Shown: one piece after another, positions 37,588-47,452 of the stretch
Position numbering within the stretch: position 1 is the first letter of the stretch
Layout: each line of letters begins with the position of its first letter
Origin: Nitrosomonadales bacterium
GTDB taxonomy: Bacteria; Pseudomonadota; Gammaproteobacteria; Burkholderiales; Gallionellaceae
Direction: 5' to 3'
Length of the DNA: 64,000 nt
Assembly (NCBI GenBank): GCA_016199835.1
Contig: JACQFX010000056.1
Location: 1 to 64,000, forward strand
Notes under the pieces: generated by a model
Database searches by the model: none
Told to the model about the DNA's origin: nothing
The model's input: the letters and a program-made list of their open reading frames with translations, nothing else
Made by a program: the position numbers and the translations under genes

Positions 37588-37722
37588 ATGAAATACCTGT
37601 TCGCATATTTGGTGATCTCTGCCGTGCAGCTGGTGTTTCTGCTTGCCTTCACCCTGTTTGCGCTGGGCATCGTCGCAGCCAGCCTGCTGGGCAAATTCAA
37701 GCCGGGAAAGCTATCGGATTGA
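37588..37722 (+). CDS. Small membrane protein of 44 residues
   Basis: MKYLFAYLVISAVQLVFLLA begins a protein with one or two membrane helices (about residues 4-36) and a basic tail KFKPGKLSD. A strong GGGGAGGGG ribosome site precedes ATG 37588, and codon use fits the genome. No family is recognised. It sits between glyQ and cysB, which both read the other way. Confidence 0.6.
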   Translation: MKYLFAYLVISAVQLVFLLAFTLFALGIVAASLLGKFKPGKLSD

Positions 37723-37749
37723 GCCGTTAAATTTTACTGCGACATTAAT

Positions 37750-38694
37750 TCAGGCATCGAACTCGGCCTCCCTGGCTGGGGCAAGCGCATCGCGCACCGC
37801 GTTCTCGGTCAAGGCAGGAGCGCATAATTCGATGAAACGATAAGCATAGCCGCGCAGGTAATGTCCTCGGCGCAGCGCGATCAGCGTGGTATTCCTGTCG
37901 AACAGGTTAGGCGTGCCGAGCAGGCGCAGATTGGTGTCGCGCGAGGGATCGAAGGCGATGGAAGCGATGATGCCTATGCCCAGCCCCAGTTCCACATAGG
38001 TCTTGATTACGTCGGCATCAAGCGCCGACATTACGATGTCGGGTGCCAGACCTTCCTCGCCGAAGGTCTGGTCTATGCGTGCGCGCCCGGTAATGCCTTC
38101 GTGATAGGTGATGACCGGGTATTCGGCAATGGCTTCCAGCGTCAGCGGCTGCACCTGTTCCAGCGCATGACCGGCGGGGACGATGACCGAGTGATGCCAG
38201 GTGTGATAGGGGAAACTGGCGAGTTCCGGCACATCAGACAATGCCTCGGTGGCAATGCCGATGTCCGTCTGGCCGTCGAGCAACATGGCGACGATTTCGG
38301 TGGGACTGGCCTGATGCAGCTTCAGGTGAACTTTCGGATAGTCGCGCTTGAACTGCGCGATCACCTGCGGCAGCACGTAGCGCGCCTGGGTGTGCGTGGT
38401 GGCGACGGTGAGCTGGCCCTGTTCGCGGTTGCTGTACTGGTCGGCCAGACTCTTGATGTTCTTCGCGTCGAGCAGCATGCGTTCGACGAACACCACCAGC
38501 TCGCGCCCCGGGTCAGTCAGGCCCAGCAGGCGCTTGCCCTTGCGCACGAACAGTTCCACGCCGAGCTCATCTTCCAGATCCTTGATGTGCTTGGACACGC
38601 CGGATTGCGAGGTATAGAGCGCATTGGCCACCTCGGTGAGGTTGAAATTCTGGCGTACCGTTTCGCGGATGATTCTAAGCTGCTGAAAGTTCAT
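37750..38694 (-). CDS. cysB: LysR-type sulfur regulator CysB
   Basis: 314 residues. The N-terminal winged helix reads [44 protein letters not shown]; the effector domain contains [14 protein letters not shown], the sulfate/acetylserine-binding motif of CysB/Cbl. It activates sulfate assimilation genes on O- or N-acetylserine. It overlaps cysA by 20 nt. Confidence 0.95.
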   Translation of the reverse strand: MNFQQLRIIRETVRQNFNLTEVANALYTSQSGVSKHIKDLEDELGVELFVRKGKRLLGLTDPGRELVVFVERMLLDAKNIKSLADQYSNREQGQLTVATTHTQARYVLPQVIAQFKRDYPKVHLKLHQASPTEIVAMLLDGQTDIGIATEALSDVPELASFPYHTWHHSVIVPAGHALEQVQPLTLEAIAEYPVITYHEGITGRARIDQTFGEEGLAPDIVMSALDADVIKTYVELGLGIGIIASIAFDPSRDTNLRLLGTPNLFDRNTTLIALRRGHYLRGYAYRFIELCAPALTENAVRDALAPAREAEFDA

Positions 38695-39718
38695 TTTTCA
38701 CTCCTGTGTCGAACACCCGGAACTGGCGCGGACGAATGAATACTTTGTCGCCGTTCGCCAGCGGTGTGGCATCGTAGCGTTCACGGCTGAGTTCGATTTC
38801 GATGAGCTCGCCGCTGCCGTCCGCCGCCACTTCCACACGCACCACCGAGCCGATGGTGCGAACCAGTTTAACTTCCACTTGCAGCGCCGTGTCGTCCTGC
38901 GGCGTGCGGTTGATGTCGATGTCGTGCGGGCGCACATAGGCCACCGCGTCGCCATGCTGTTCCGTCCACGGCGCGTGATCGCGGCTGTGGAACAAATTAA
39001 CATTGCCGATGAACTGGTACACGAACGGAGTGGCCGGTGCAGCATACACCTCGTCCGGCGTACCGATCTGTTCGATCCTGCCCTTGTTCATCACCACCAC
39101 GCGGTCGGCCACTTCGAGCGCTTCTTCCTGGTCGTGCGTGACGAAGATGCTGGTGATGTGCAACTCGTCGTGCAGGCGGCGCAGCCAGCGGCGCAATTCC
39201 TTGCGCACCTGCGCGTCGAGCGCGCCGAACGGCTCGTCCAGCAGCAATATTTTCGGCTCGACCGCGAGGGCGCGCGCTAGTGCGATGCGTTGGCGCTGTC
39301 CGCCGGAAAGCTGCGCGGGATAACGGTCATGCAACCAATCGAGTTGTACCAGATTCAATAACTCATGCACGCGGCGCTTGATCTCGGCTTCGTTGTGACG
39401 TTCTTTTTTTGGCTTTACGCGCAAGCCGAACGCCACGTTCTCGAACACCGTCATGTGGCGGAACAGCGCGTAATGCTGGAACACGAAACCGACGTTGCGC
39501 TCGCGCGCATCGCGCTGCTCCACATCCTCGCCGTGGAACAGCAACTTGCCCGCATCCGCCACATCCAGCCCGCCGATGATGCGCAGCAGCGAAGTCTTGC
39601 CGCAGCCGGACGGGCCGAGCAGCGCCAGCAGTTCGCCGCTGTTCACTTCCAGATTGATGTCGTCCAGCGCCTTGTGGCTGCCGAATTGTTTGTTCAGATT
39701 TTCAATCGTGATGCTCAT
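38675..39718 (-). CDS. cysA: Sulfate/thiosulfate ABC transporter ATP-binding protein
   Basis: 347 residues. Walker [10 protein letters not shown], signature LSGGQRQR, Walker [13 protein letters not shown], and a C-terminal TOBE-like regulatory domain (about 235-347). Energises sulfate import through CysTW. Confidence 0.95.
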   Translation of the reverse strand: MSITIENLNKQFGSHKALDDINLEVNSGELLALLGPSGCGKTSLLRIIGGLDVADAGKLLFHGEDVEQRDARERNVGFVFQHYALFRHMTVFENVAFGLRVKPKKERHNEAEIKRRVHELLNLVQLDWLHDRYPAQLSGGQRQRIALARALAVEPKILLLDEPFGALDAQVRKELRRWLRRLHDELHITSIFVTHDQEEALEVADRVVVMNKGRIEQIGTPDEVYAAPATPFVYQFIGNVNLFHSRDHAPWTEQHGDAVAYVRPHDIDINRTPQDDTALQVEVKLVRTIGSVVRVEVAADGSGELIEIELSRERYDATPLANGDKVFIRPRQFRVFDTGVKNELSAA

Positions 39719-39736
39719 TGTTACGCTCCATATTTC

Positions 39737-39776
39737 GTAGGTCGGGCTTCGCCCGACATGGCGGGCAGAGCCCTAC
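39737..39776. repeat. GTAGGTCGGGC palindrome family, copy 2
   Basis: GTAGGTCGGGCTTCGCCCGAC and its partner ending CCCTAC fill the gap between cysW and cysA inside the sulfate operon. Confidence 0.8.
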
Positions 39777-39777
39777 A

Positions 39778-40632
39778 TCAATGCAAAGGATTGCCGTTAG
39801 ATTTTGCCCGCCATTCAACCAGCGACTTGATCACCAATGTGACCAGCGCTAACAAAGCCAGCAACGAAGCCACGCTGAACGCGGCGACGAAGTTGTATTC
39901 GTTGTAAAGAATCTCGACGTGCAGCGGCATGGTATTGGTCATGCCGCGTATGTGGCCGGACACCACCGACACCGCGCCGAACTCGCCCATCGCGCGCGCA
40001 TTGCACAGGATCACGCCGTACAGCAGCCCCCACTTGATGTTGGGCAAGGTCACGCGCCAGAAGGTCTGCCAGCCGGATGCGCCGAGCGAGATTGCAGCCT
40101 CTTCTTCCTCCTTGCCCTGTGCCTGCATCAGCGGAATCAGCTCGCGCGCGATGAACGGGAAAGTGACGAAGATGGTCGCCAGCACGATGCCTGGCACCGC
40201 AAAAATCAGCTTGATGTCGTGCGCCTGCAACCACGGTCCGAACCAGCCCTGCGCGCCGAACAGCAGCACATAGATCAGGCCGGACACCACCGGACTCACC
40301 GCGAACGGCAGATCGATCAGGGTAATCAGTGCGCTTTTGCCCTTGAACTCGAACTTGGCGATGGCCCACGCCGCCGCGACGCCGAATACCAGGTTAGCCG
40401 GCACCGCAATTGCTGCGGTAAGCAGCGTAAGTTTGATCGCCGATAAGGCATCCGGCTCCTTGAGTGCTTCCCAGTACAGTTTCCAACCCTTGCTCAATGC
40501 CTGATAGAACACCGCGTACAGCGGCAGGCCGAGGAACAGCACGAGATAGCTCAGCGCCACGGCGATCAGCAGCAGGGTCACGCTTTGGGATTCGTGCGTG
40601 GAAATTCTTCTGGTTAATGAAACTTGAGGCAT
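39778..40632 (-). CDS. cysW: Sulfate ABC transporter permease CysW
   Basis: 284 residues with about six membrane helices and the EAA loop [25 protein letters not shown]. It forms the channel with CysT. It starts [10 protein letters not shown]. Confidence 0.94.
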   Translation of the reverse strand: MPQVSLTRRISTHESQSVTLLLIAVALSYLVLFLGLPLYAVFYQALSKGWKLYWEALKEPDALSAIKLTLLTAAIAVPANLVFGVAAAWAIAKFEFKGKSALITLIDLPFAVSPVVSGLIYVLLFGAQGWFGPWLQAHDIKLIFAVPGIVLATIFVTFPFIARELIPLMQAQGKEEEEAAISLGASGWQTFWRVTLPNIKWGLLYGVILCNARAMGEFGAVSVVSGHIRGMTNTMPLHVEILYNEYNFVAAFSVASLLALLALVTLVIKSLVEWRAKSNGNPLH

Positions 40633-40662
40633 GGTTATTCCGTTGCTAAATCAGTTGCAGTT

Positions 40663-40717
40663 GTAGGGCGGGCTACGCCCGCCGTTATTTTCAGATGTCG
40701 GGCAGAGCCCGACCTAC
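40663..40717. repeat. GTAGGGCGGGC palindrome family, copy 3 (paired)
   Basis: GTAGGGCGGGCTACGCCCGCC (40663-40683) and GTCGGGCAGAGCCCGACCTAC (40697-40717) are inverted partners, each also self-complementary. The cysT-cysW gap also holds a degenerate half of the CCCGCCTGCGCGGG palindrome at 40724-40752. Confidence 0.8.
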
Positions 40718-40762
40718 GATATGCGCTGGATTTCCGCTTGTGCAGGAATGACGAAGAGATCA

Positions 40763-41593
40763 TTATTTCGCTCCCCTTCTGCTACTCCACCACTGCAAGC
40801 CGTTGATGGCGAACAGCAGCGCAAACGAGATCAGCAGCATCAGCACGGCGATCGCCGTTGCCCCCGCATAATCGTATTGCTCCAGCTTGGCGACGATCAG
40901 CAGCGGCGCAATCTCCGAGATGTACGGCATATTTCCCGCGATGAAAATCACCGAACCGTATTCGCCGATGGCGCGCGCGAAGGCCAGCGCGAAACCGGTC
41001 AGCAGCGCCGGATAGACCGCCGGGAAAATCACGCGGCGGAACACATCCCAGCGCCCGGCTCCGAGACTCGCCGCAGCTTCTTCCACTTCCGCTTCAACGT
41101 CGGCCAGCACTGGCTGTACCGTGCGCACCACGAATGGCAGCCCGATGAAAGTCAGCGCCACCACGATGCCCAGCGGCGTGTACGCCACCTTGACGTCATG
41201 CGCCGCAAAATATTGGCCGATCCAGCCATTGGGCGCATACAGTGCCGCCAGCGTGATGCCTGCCACCGCAGTGGGCAGCGCGAACGGCAAGTCCACCAGC
41301 GCGTCGACGATGCGCTTGCCGGGGAAGCGGTAGCGCACCAGCACCCACGCCACCATCAGCCCGAAGAACGCGTTCAGCAGCGCCGCTGCAAAGGAAGTCA
41401 GAAAGGTCACGCGCAGGGAAGCCAGCACGCGGTCTCCTGTAGCCAGATCATAAAATCCGCCCCAGCCCAGTGTCGCCGTCTTGAAGAACAGCGCGGACAG
41501 CGGGATCAGCACGATCAGCGAGAGATAGAGCAGCGTGTAGCCCAGCGCCAGGTTGAAACCTGGCAGCACGCTGTGCGCCTTGAACTGCGGCAT
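40763..41593 (-). CDS. cysT: Sulfate ABC transporter permease CysT (CysU)
   Basis: 276 residues with about six membrane helices and the EAA loop [24 protein letters not shown]. Partner of CysW. A palindrome-bearing promoter region lies directly upstream. Confidence 0.94.
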   Translation of the reverse strand: MPQFKAHSVLPGFNLALGYTLLYLSLIVLIPLSALFFKTATLGWGGFYDLATGDRVLASLRVTFLTSFAAALLNAFFGLMVAWVLVRYRFPGKRIVDALVDLPFALPTAVAGITLAALYAPNGWIGQYFAAHDVKVAYTPLGIVVALTFIGLPFVVRTVQPVLADVEAEVEEAAASLGAGRWDVFRRVIFPAVYPALLTGFALAFARAIGEYGSVIFIAGNMPYISEIAPLLIVAKLEQYDYAGATAIAVLMLLISFALLFAINGLQWWSSRRGAK

Positions 41594-41626
41594 CGGAGTT
41601 CCCTTATCAATAAAACCGATAAGAAG

Positions 41627-41657
41627 TTTATAGAACGTTACTTATTTGCATAAGTAA
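41627..41657 (-). promoter_or_regulatory. Candidate CysB-type operator and promoter before cysT
   Basis: TTACTTAT-TTGC-ATAAGTAA (41638-41657) is a perfect 8-bp inverted repeat. On the minus strand TATAAA (41632-41627) follows it at -10-like distance from a start upstream of cysT. A second CTTATC/GATAAG pair lies at 41603-41622. The ATAAG/CTTAT style is shared with the sbp upstream region. CysB binding is inferred. Confidence 0.5.
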
Positions 41658-41707
41658 TAAATATTGATTTGCATATGAAGAAAGTGAATAAGCGCTGTTC
41701 TGCCGGA

Positions 41708-42451
41708 CTACCCTGCAGCCGCTTCCAGGAAACCTCCGCCCCGCCAGGTCAACACCAATGTGTCGCGATGCCCGCCTTCCGCTAGTGGCTGGATGGGCGT
41801 GGTCTCGTGGATGACGCGCGTGTCGTCGAGAATCAGCAGCGTCCACGGCTCCGTCAACATGAAGCGCATGCCATTGGGGCCTTCGGCTTCAAAGATGCGG
41901 CTTTCGCCACCCTTGATGTTGGCGCGATCCACCAGCAGGATGGAGACGAAATCCACGCCGTCACGGTGCGCGCCTTCCGGCGTGGGGCGGCCGATTCCGC
42001 CCGTGGTGTCTATGCGGAACTGGTGCGCTTCCACGTACCAGCGTTGCACGGGTTTGACCTGCGAGCAAATGCCGCCGATGGCAAGCAGCAGCCGCGTCCA
42101 GGGCGCCAGGTTCACCGTTTGCAGCGGCACTGGCTCGAACAGACGCTGCATGCCACCGTGCAGCGCGTTGTATTCCAGCGGCTGGTAATGCGCGCGGTGC
42201 GGAGTTTGTTTTAGCGCACCCGCTTCCAGCGTAAAGCAGGAATGCCGTCGACGGCGATAATGTCCGCCGTCCTTCAGGTAGTTATCGGGCGGCAGTTCGT
42301 CCCAGCCACCTTTCAGCGCGTCCAGTTCGGCCTGCTGGCATTGCAGCAGGCTGGGCAGATCCTGCGCCGACAATACGGCGTAACCGCGCCGGCGCAGTTC
42401 GGGGGCCATGTCTTGCAAGGTGGTGTATGCGGGAGGAATGGGGATGGTCAT
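41708..42451 (-). CDS. 2OG-Fe(II) dioxygenase, PF10014-like (amino acid hydroxylase type)
   Basis: 247 residues from ATG 42451. The iron ligands are probably H and D of EGAHRDGVDFVSI and the distal H of DDTRVIHETTPI; R in GHRDTLVLTWR suits 2-oxoglutarate. This pattern is the 2OG-Fe dioxygenase family that includes L-isoleucine hydroxylase, members of which oxidise free amino acids, some also methionine. It lies inside the sulfate uptake locus, between the porin and cysT. The substrate is unknown. Confidence 0.75.
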   Translation of the reverse strand: MTIPIPPAYTTLQDMAPELRRRGYAVLSAQDLPSLLQCQQAELDALKGGWDELPPDNYLKDGGHYRRRRHSCFTLEAGALKQTPHRAHYQPLEYNALHGGMQRLFEPVPLQTVNLAPWTRLLLAIGGICSQVKPVQRWYVEAHQFRIDTTGGIGRPTPEGAHRDGVDFVSILLVDRANIKGGESRIFEAEGPNGMRFMLTEPWTLLILDDTRVIHETTPIQPLAEGGHRDTLVLTWRGGGFLEAAAG

Positions 42452-42509
42452 GTGCGGGGCCAAAGTCAGGATGATGGATATTGTGGCACGCGGAGGCGGC
42501 AAATAAAAA

Positions 42510-42533
42510 ACGGGGCGGTTGCCCGCCCCGGTA
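42510..42533 (-). terminator. Terminator of the porin gene
   Basis: CGGGGCGG, loop TTGC, CCGCCCCG, followed on the minus strand by a run of T (AAAAAA on the plus strand just left). It lies about 43 nt after the porin stop. Confidence 0.8.
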
Positions 42534-42575
42534 AACCAGACTTTGCATCTGGAGGGAAAGAAACATTTCTCGAAG

Positions 42576-43781
42576 TCAGAACGCGTGCTTCAAGCCCAAC
42601 GACCATGCCGAAGGTGAGGCTCCTGCCACGCTTGCTGCGGTAGTGCCTGTTGCAGTCGATGCGCTCGACAGCGCATATTTCACATTCGCGCCATTGTTGA
42701 GTTTGGTATAGAGCACATAAACCGTGGTGAGTTTGCTGAGGCTGCGGTCGTAACCTGCAGTGAACTGGCTGGCACTGGTGTCCTTGCCGGACGCCGCACC
42801 CGCGAGATTGCCCGCATGAGCGTACGCCACTTTCACGGCATTGCTGCCTATGTTGTATTTGCCCGCAATGTAATAAGCGCTGTGACCGAAAACGTTGGCG
42901 CCGGCGACCAGCGAGGGGTCGCCCGGAGGTGCGCCGGTTCCGCCCAGATTGTCGGTGGTCTTTTCATAGGCGAAGCTGAGATCAACTGCATCCAGTTTGT
43001 AGCCAGCCCCCAGCTTCCATGCGGATTCCTTTGAGCCCGCATGAGCATAGACGGTGGCCGTGTTGGATGCCCCGGCCAGATCGCCGCTATTGGTGGAACC
43101 GATGTCGTGGACTTCATATGCCAGGCTGCCGTAGAACGGAGCCGCATCGTACCAACCCGCCAGCGACCATGCGCTGCCTTTGGTGTCGTTGGCAACCGCT
43201 GTTTCCGCTCCCGCGACATAAGCTGCCGCAACGGTAATGCCGTTGAACACCGGACTAATGTAAGCCAGCGCATCGCTCTGGCGGCCATCGAAGGCGACCA
43301 GCGCGTTGGTGCCCTTTACGCTGCCCAACAGGGAGCGGTTGTCTCCCAGCGTGTCCGCGAACACATCCAGTTTGCGGGTGGCAAGCTTGTATGGTGTGTC
43401 CTGATAGCCCAGCAGTACCGTTCCCAGATTCTCGCTGTTCAATCCGGCGTAAGTGTTGCGGGTGCCGATGGAGGTGCCCGCGCTGCTGTCAACGTTGATC
43501 AGACTCTCTATCTGCCACAGCGCTTTCACGCCATCGCCCAGATCTTCCGTTCCCTTGAAGCCGAGGCGCGAGGCGTTGCTCGACACCTTGGTGTTGGTGG
43601 CACCCGATGTGGCGCCGAAGCTGCCACTGTTCACGGAATCGAACGATACATTGGCTATGCCATAGATGTTCGCGTTGGCGTTGGTGGTGTCGGCATAGGC
43701 CGGAGCCGGGATCACTGCGGCGATGAGTTCAGGTATGGCTATCGCTGCTGCCATGGCCAGCGGGATGATTTTGTTTTGCAT
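42576..43781 (-). CDS. Gram-negative outer-membrane porin
   Basis: 401 residues from ATG 43781, with GGAGA 6 nt upstream. A signal peptide with an AMAAAIAIP hydrophobic stretch ends near PAYA. Then come beta-strand repeats typical of the Burkholderia/Neisseria OmpC-PorB family (NIYGIANVSFDS..., RLGFKGTEDLGDGVKALWQIES, ..YAGLNSENLGTVLLGYQDTPYK) and a final Phe (SLGLKHAF). Its place directly after sbp suggests a role in sulfate or organosulfur passage (inference). Confidence 0.92.
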   Translation of the reverse strand: MQNKIIPLAMAAAIAIPELIAAVIPAPAYADTTNANANIYGIANVSFDSVNSGSFGATSGATNTKVSSNASRLGFKGTEDLGDGVKALWQIESLINVDSSAGTSIGTRNTYAGLNSENLGTVLLGYQDTPYKLATRKLDVFADTLGDNRSLLGSVKGTNALVAFDGRQSDALAYISPVFNGITVAAAYVAGAETAVANDTKGSAWSLAGWYDAAPFYGSLAYEVHDIGSTNSGDLAGASNTATVYAHAGSKESAWKLGAGYKLDAVDLSFAYEKTTDNLGGTGAPPGDPSLVAGANVFGHSAYYIAGKYNIGSNAVKVAYAHAGNLAGAASGKDTSASQFTAGYDRSLSKLTTVYVLYTKLNNGANVKYALSSASTATGTTAASVAGASPSAWSLGLKHAF

Positions 43782-43815
43782 GAGGGTCTCCATTGAGTTC
43801 GTTTGTTTGAAGGTC

Positions 43816-44817
43816 TTACTTTTTCGCGTAGATCTGGTCGAACACGCCGCCGTCGGCAAAGTGTTCCTTCTGCGCCTTGGTCCAGCCACCGAACACTTCA
43901 TCTATGGTGATCAGGTTCAGCTTGGGGAACTGTTTGGCATACTTCGCGGCCACTTTCGGATCGGTCGGACGGTAGTAGTTCTTCGCTGCGATCTCCTGGC
44001 CTTCCGGCGTGTAGAGATAGTCCAGATAGGCTTCCGCGACCTTGCGCGTGCCGTGCTTGTCGGCAAACTTGTCTACTACGGTCACGGGCGGTTCGGCCAG
44101 GATGCTCTGCCTGGGTGCCACGATCTCGAACTTGTCAGCGCCGAATTCCTTGAATGCCAGGAAAGCCTCGTTCTCCCAGGTGATCAGCACGTCGCCGATG
44201 CCGCGTTCGGCAAAGGTGGTGGTGGAACCGCGTGCGCCGGAATCCAGCACCGGCACATTGGCGTACAGCCTGGCGACGAATTCCTTGGCCTTGGCCTGGT
44301 CGTTGCCGTTCTGTTTCAGCGCGTAGCCCCACGCCGCCAGATAATTCCAGCGCGCGCCGCCGGAAGTCTTGGGGTTGGGCGTGATGACGGCGACGCCGGG
44401 TTTGATCAGGTCGCTCCAGTCATGGATATTTTTCGGATTGCCCTTGCGCACCAGCAGCACAATGGTGGAGGTGTAGGGCGAGCTGTTGTGCGGCAACCGG
44501 CTTTGCCAGTTATCCGGAACCAGATTGCCGTTCTTCGCCAGCGCGTCAATGTCGGCAGCCAGCGCCAGCGTGGCCACGTCGGCTTCCAGCCCGTCTATGA
44601 TCGCGCGCGCCTGTTTGCCGGAACCGCCGTGCGATTGCTTCACGGTGACGGTGTCGCCGGTCTTGGCTTGCCAGTATCTGGAAAAGGCGGCGTTGTAATC
44701 CTGATACAACTCGCGCGTTGGATCGTAGGAAACGTTCAGCAGCGTCACCTCGCCCGCAAAGGCGGGAGCGGCGAGCAGTGTGGATAGCAGGGCGGTAAGC
44801 AACAAGGGTTTTTTCAT
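43816..44817 (-). CDS. sbp: Periplasmic sulfate-binding protein
   Basis: 333 residues from ATG 44817, with GGAGAA upstream. Signal peptide [21 protein letters not shown]. The mature part begins [21 protein letters not shown] and contains [14 protein letters not shown], the sulfate ligand region. It delivers sulfate to CysTWA and is the first gene of the locus. Confidence 0.95.
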   Translation of the reverse strand: MKKPLLLTALLSTLLAAPAFAGEVTLLNVSYDPTRELYQDYNAAFSRYWQAKTGDTVTVKQSHGGSGKQARAIIDGLEADVATLALAADIDALAKNGNLVPDNWQSRLPHNSSPYTSTIVLLVRKGNPKNIHDWSDLIKPGVAVITPNPKTSGGARWNYLAAWGYALKQNGNDQAKAKEFVARLYANVPVLDSGARGSTTTFAERGIGDVLITWENEAFLAFKEFGADKFEIVAPRQSILAEPPVTVVDKFADKHGTRKVAEAYLDYLYTPEGQEIAAKNYYRPTDPKVAAKYAKQFPKLNLITIDEVFGGWTKAQKEHFADGGVFDQIYAKK

Positions 44818-44865
44818 GAGGTTCTCCGTCAAAAGTTTTCAAATGTGCAACGACGGAGCGCAGTC

Positions 44866-44934
44866 TATTTATCCCGACAGATAAGTAGAACCAAGAAAAA
44901 ACGCATTGCTTATTAACGGCATTGGAATAAGCAA
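44866..44934 (-). promoter_or_regulatory. sbp promoter with candidate CysB site
   Basis: On the minus strand TTGGTT (44894-44889) and TAAATA (44871-44866) are 17 nt apart, a weak sigma-70 promoter. Just upstream, TTGCTTATT (44906-44914) and AATAAGCAA (44926-44934) are a perfect 9-bp inverted repeat with an 11-nt spacer. An activator such as CysB bound there would suit a weak promoter (inference). Confidence 0.5.
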
Positions 44935-45064
44935 ATACCACGGGGTGCGTGAACATCACCCTTGCGCGCAGGGCCTCACCTTGATTGACGGAACAGCCAA
45001 ACGCGCTGGCGGATCACGTTCGGGATTTCTGGTGCGGGCGGGGAAAGGGAGTACGGTATCCCGG

Positions 45065-47272
45065 TCAAGCCGGCACGTATATGTGCTCGGGCGGCAGGTC
45101 GGCTTGGCACCGCTGATACATCGCTATGTATGCGGCTTCGATATGTCGGGCAAAGAGCCGGGCGTCAAACAGGGGCGTGGCGGACAGGTTGCGCGCCAGT
45201 TTTTCCCTGAGCGCGCCCAGCCTTGCCGGATCGCTTGCCAGTGTTATGGCAAGCGTCTCGTACTCTGTGCGGGAGGTGGTAATGAGTTCGGGCAGATGCA
45301 GTGCATTGAGCAGGCTTGCGGCCACTCTGCCGGCGAAGGTTGCATCCATGCACGTCAGCACCGGCAGGCCGACCCACAGCGCATCGCTGGCCGTCGTGTG
45401 GGCGTTATAAGGCAGGGTATCGAGGAACAGGTCTGCCAGCCGATGCCGGGCCAGATGCTCGGGCAGCGGCATGCGCGCGGCAAACACCAGCCTCTCCGCA
45501 TCGATACCTCGTCGCGTCGCCTCCCCGCGCAGATTGCCGGCGACCCAGGGGTTGTCCTCAAACAGCCAGAGTACGCTGTTCTCGACCTGTCCCAATATTC
45601 GCATCCAGGCATCGAAGATGTCCGGAGTGATCTTGAAGTTGTTGTTGAAGCAGCAGAACACAAAGCCCGTTTGCGGCAAGCCGAGTTCTGCGCGAGTGTA
45701 TTGCCGGTCGGCAATCCGGCGGCTGGAATCGTTGACCTGGTAGCTGTTGGGCAGATAAACGATTTTTTCCGAGTAGTCCTGTGTGCCGGTTTCCGGAACG
45801 AGCGTACGATCCGCGATCAGATAATCCATGTATGGCGCTCCCATCGTGCCGGGATAGCCCAGGTAGTTGACCTGCACCGGAGCGGCCCGCGCGGCGAATA
45901 TCCCGGCGCGGTGATCCTGGGTGTAGCCTTTCAGGTCGATAGCGATATCGATTTCCAGGTTCCTGGAGAGTTGCGCCACTTCCTCGTCGGAGCGGGCCTG
46001 CACGTCAATGAACTGGTCGAATGCCGCCGCCACCCGGGCTCTCATCTCGTCGCTCTTGCTCGGGCCGAACGAGAATGCGATCAGCTCGAACCGGGTTTTG
46101 TCGTGTATCTCGAACAACTCCGCCATCAGATAGGATGTCGCATGGTTATGGTAATCCGCAGAGAAATATCCTATGCGGATCTTGTCGTGTCCGGAGTGTT
46201 TATGAATTTCCGGAAGCGCAAGACTCGCGGGATATTTGTCCCGCACATAAAGCTCCGCGGCTTTCCTTTGCAGGGCGGGGGAATCGCTCATCGCCAGAAG
46301 CGGGAACGGAGGGGCTGCCAACTCGCCGTCCCCGATTTTTTCTGTAATCTTCTTGCACCGGTCTTCCAGCCCATCCCAGTCGCAGATATGCATCTGTGTG
46401 TACAAGCGCATTCCCCGCAAGGAATCGAGGCCGGGCAGCAGGGCGATGGCCTTGTCGTAGCTTTTCAGGGCGGACGGATACTGTTTGAGTTCCCTCAGCA
46501 CATCGCCACGATTGCTGTGGGCTTCCGCATGGTCGGGTTTTAATGCGATGGCCTTGTCGTAACTCTTCAGTGCGGCCTGGTACTGTCTGAGATCCTGCAA
46601 CAGGGCGCCACGGTTATTGCAGGCGTCGGCAAAGTCGGGTTTCAGGGCGATGGCTTTTTCATAGCTCTCCAGCGCGGCCTGATGCTGCCTGAGATCCCGC
46701 AATGTGTTGCCCCGGTTGTTATAGGCATTTGCGTGGTCGGGCCGCAAGGCGATGGCCCGGTCGTAACTCTTCAGCGCGGCCTGATACTGTTTGAGATCGC
46801 GTAACGTATTGCCACGATTGTCATAGGTGTTGGCATGGCCGGGTCGCAAGGCGATAGCCTTGTCGTAACTTTCCAGTGCGGCCTGGTACCGCTTGAGATC
46901 CTGCAATGCATTGCCCCGGTTGTAATAGACGTTGGCATGGTCGGGCCGCAGTGCGATGGCTTTATCGTAACTTTCCAGCGCTGCCTGGTTCTGCCGGAGG
47001 TCGCGCAGTGCCGCGCCCAGATTGCAGTAAGCGTCTGCATCTTGCGGATTGGTTTCTATCGCTTTGCCGATCAGCTCGATCGCGCGCGCTGGATCCTTCG
47101 TCTGGATTGCGATGACGCCCATCAGGTGCAATGCGTCGAAATGTCCTGGCTGGATCTGGAGTATCTGCCTGCATAACGCTTGGGCCTGAGGGTAGCGAGC
47201 GTTCTGATGCATGGATAATGCCTGTGCAAACAGTTGCTGTATTTGGGTGATGTGCCTGGAGTTTTGCGGCAT
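45065..47272 (-). CDS. TPR-repeat O-GlcNAc transferase-like glycosyltransferase (GT41)
   Basis: 735 residues from ATG 47272 (MPQNSRHI), preceded by GGGAAG; ATG 47329 adds 19 residues. The N-terminal third holds eight to nine TPR units, six of them nearly identical (NNRGNTLRDLKQYQAALKSY, then DKAIALRPDHANAY). The C-terminal half is a GT41 (SPINDLY/OGT-like) domain: RIGYFSADYHNHAT, VQVNYLGYPGTMG, and DLFLDTLPYNAHTTASDALWVGLPVLT. It probably adds sugars to proteins. Longer readings upstream run over aroE and are false. Confidence 0.9.
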   Translation of the reverse strand: MPQNSRHITQIQQLFAQALSMHQNARYPQAQALCRQILQIQPGHFDALHLMGVIAIQTKDPARAIELIGKAIETNPQDADAYCNLGAALRDLRQNQAALESYDKAIALRPDHANVYYNRGNALQDLKRYQAALESYDKAIALRPGHANTYDNRGNTLRDLKQYQAALKSYDRAIALRPDHANAYNNRGNTLRDLRQHQAALESYEKAIALKPDFADACNNRGALLQDLRQYQAALKSYDKAIALKPDHAEAHSNRGDVLRELKQYPSALKSYDKAIALLPGLDSLRGMRLYTQMHICDWDGLEDRCKKITEKIGDGELAAPPFPLLAMSDSPALQRKAAELYVRDKYPASLALPEIHKHSGHDKIRIGYFSADYHNHATSYLMAELFEIHDKTRFELIAFSFGPSKSDEMRARVAAAFDQFIDVQARSDEEVAQLSRNLEIDIAIDLKGYTQDHRAGIFAARAAPVQVNYLGYPGTMGAPYMDYLIADRTLVPETGTQDYSEKIVYLPNSYQVNDSSRRIADRQYTRAELGLPQTGFVFCCFNNNFKITPDIFDAWMRILGQVENSVLWLFEDNPWVAGNLRGEATRRGIDAERLVFAARMPLPEHLARHRLADLFLDTLPYNAHTTASDALWVGLPVLTCMDATFAGRVAASLLNALHLPELITTSRTEYETLAITLASDPARLGALREKLARNLSATPLFDARLFARHIEAAYIAMYQRCQADLPPEHIYVPA

Positions 47273-47416
47273 TCGAGCTTCCCGCCCTGTTTCAGTTGGC
47301 CTGTATGCTACCAGCTTTTCCTCATCCATTATGCCGGTTTGCCGAAGCGGTGCTGCCGGAGGGCTCTGCAAAGCCAGGGAAAATGCGCTTAGCATATTTG
47401 CACAGATAGACTGTTC

Positions 47417-47422
47417 TATAAT
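47417..47422 (+). promoter_or_regulatory. -10 box of the aroE promoter
   Basis: A perfect TATAAT lies 30 nt before the aroE ATG. No strong -35 box is seen; TTGCAC at 47398 is too close (13 nt). Confidence 0.4.
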
Positions 47423-47452
47423 TGCCGCGTTCAGAAAATTTCCAGCGCAAGC

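Noticed and set aside
37206-37700. 164-residue minus-strand frame over the repeats
   Set aside because: Out of frame with glyQ; repeats only keep it open by chance.
44906-46543. 545-residue plus-strand frame
   Set aside because: Antisense shadow of the TPR/GT41 gene, whose domains are clear on the other strand.
47398-47422. TTGCAC/TATAAT as a full aroE promoter
   Set aside because: Spacing is only 13 nt; only the -10 box was kept.
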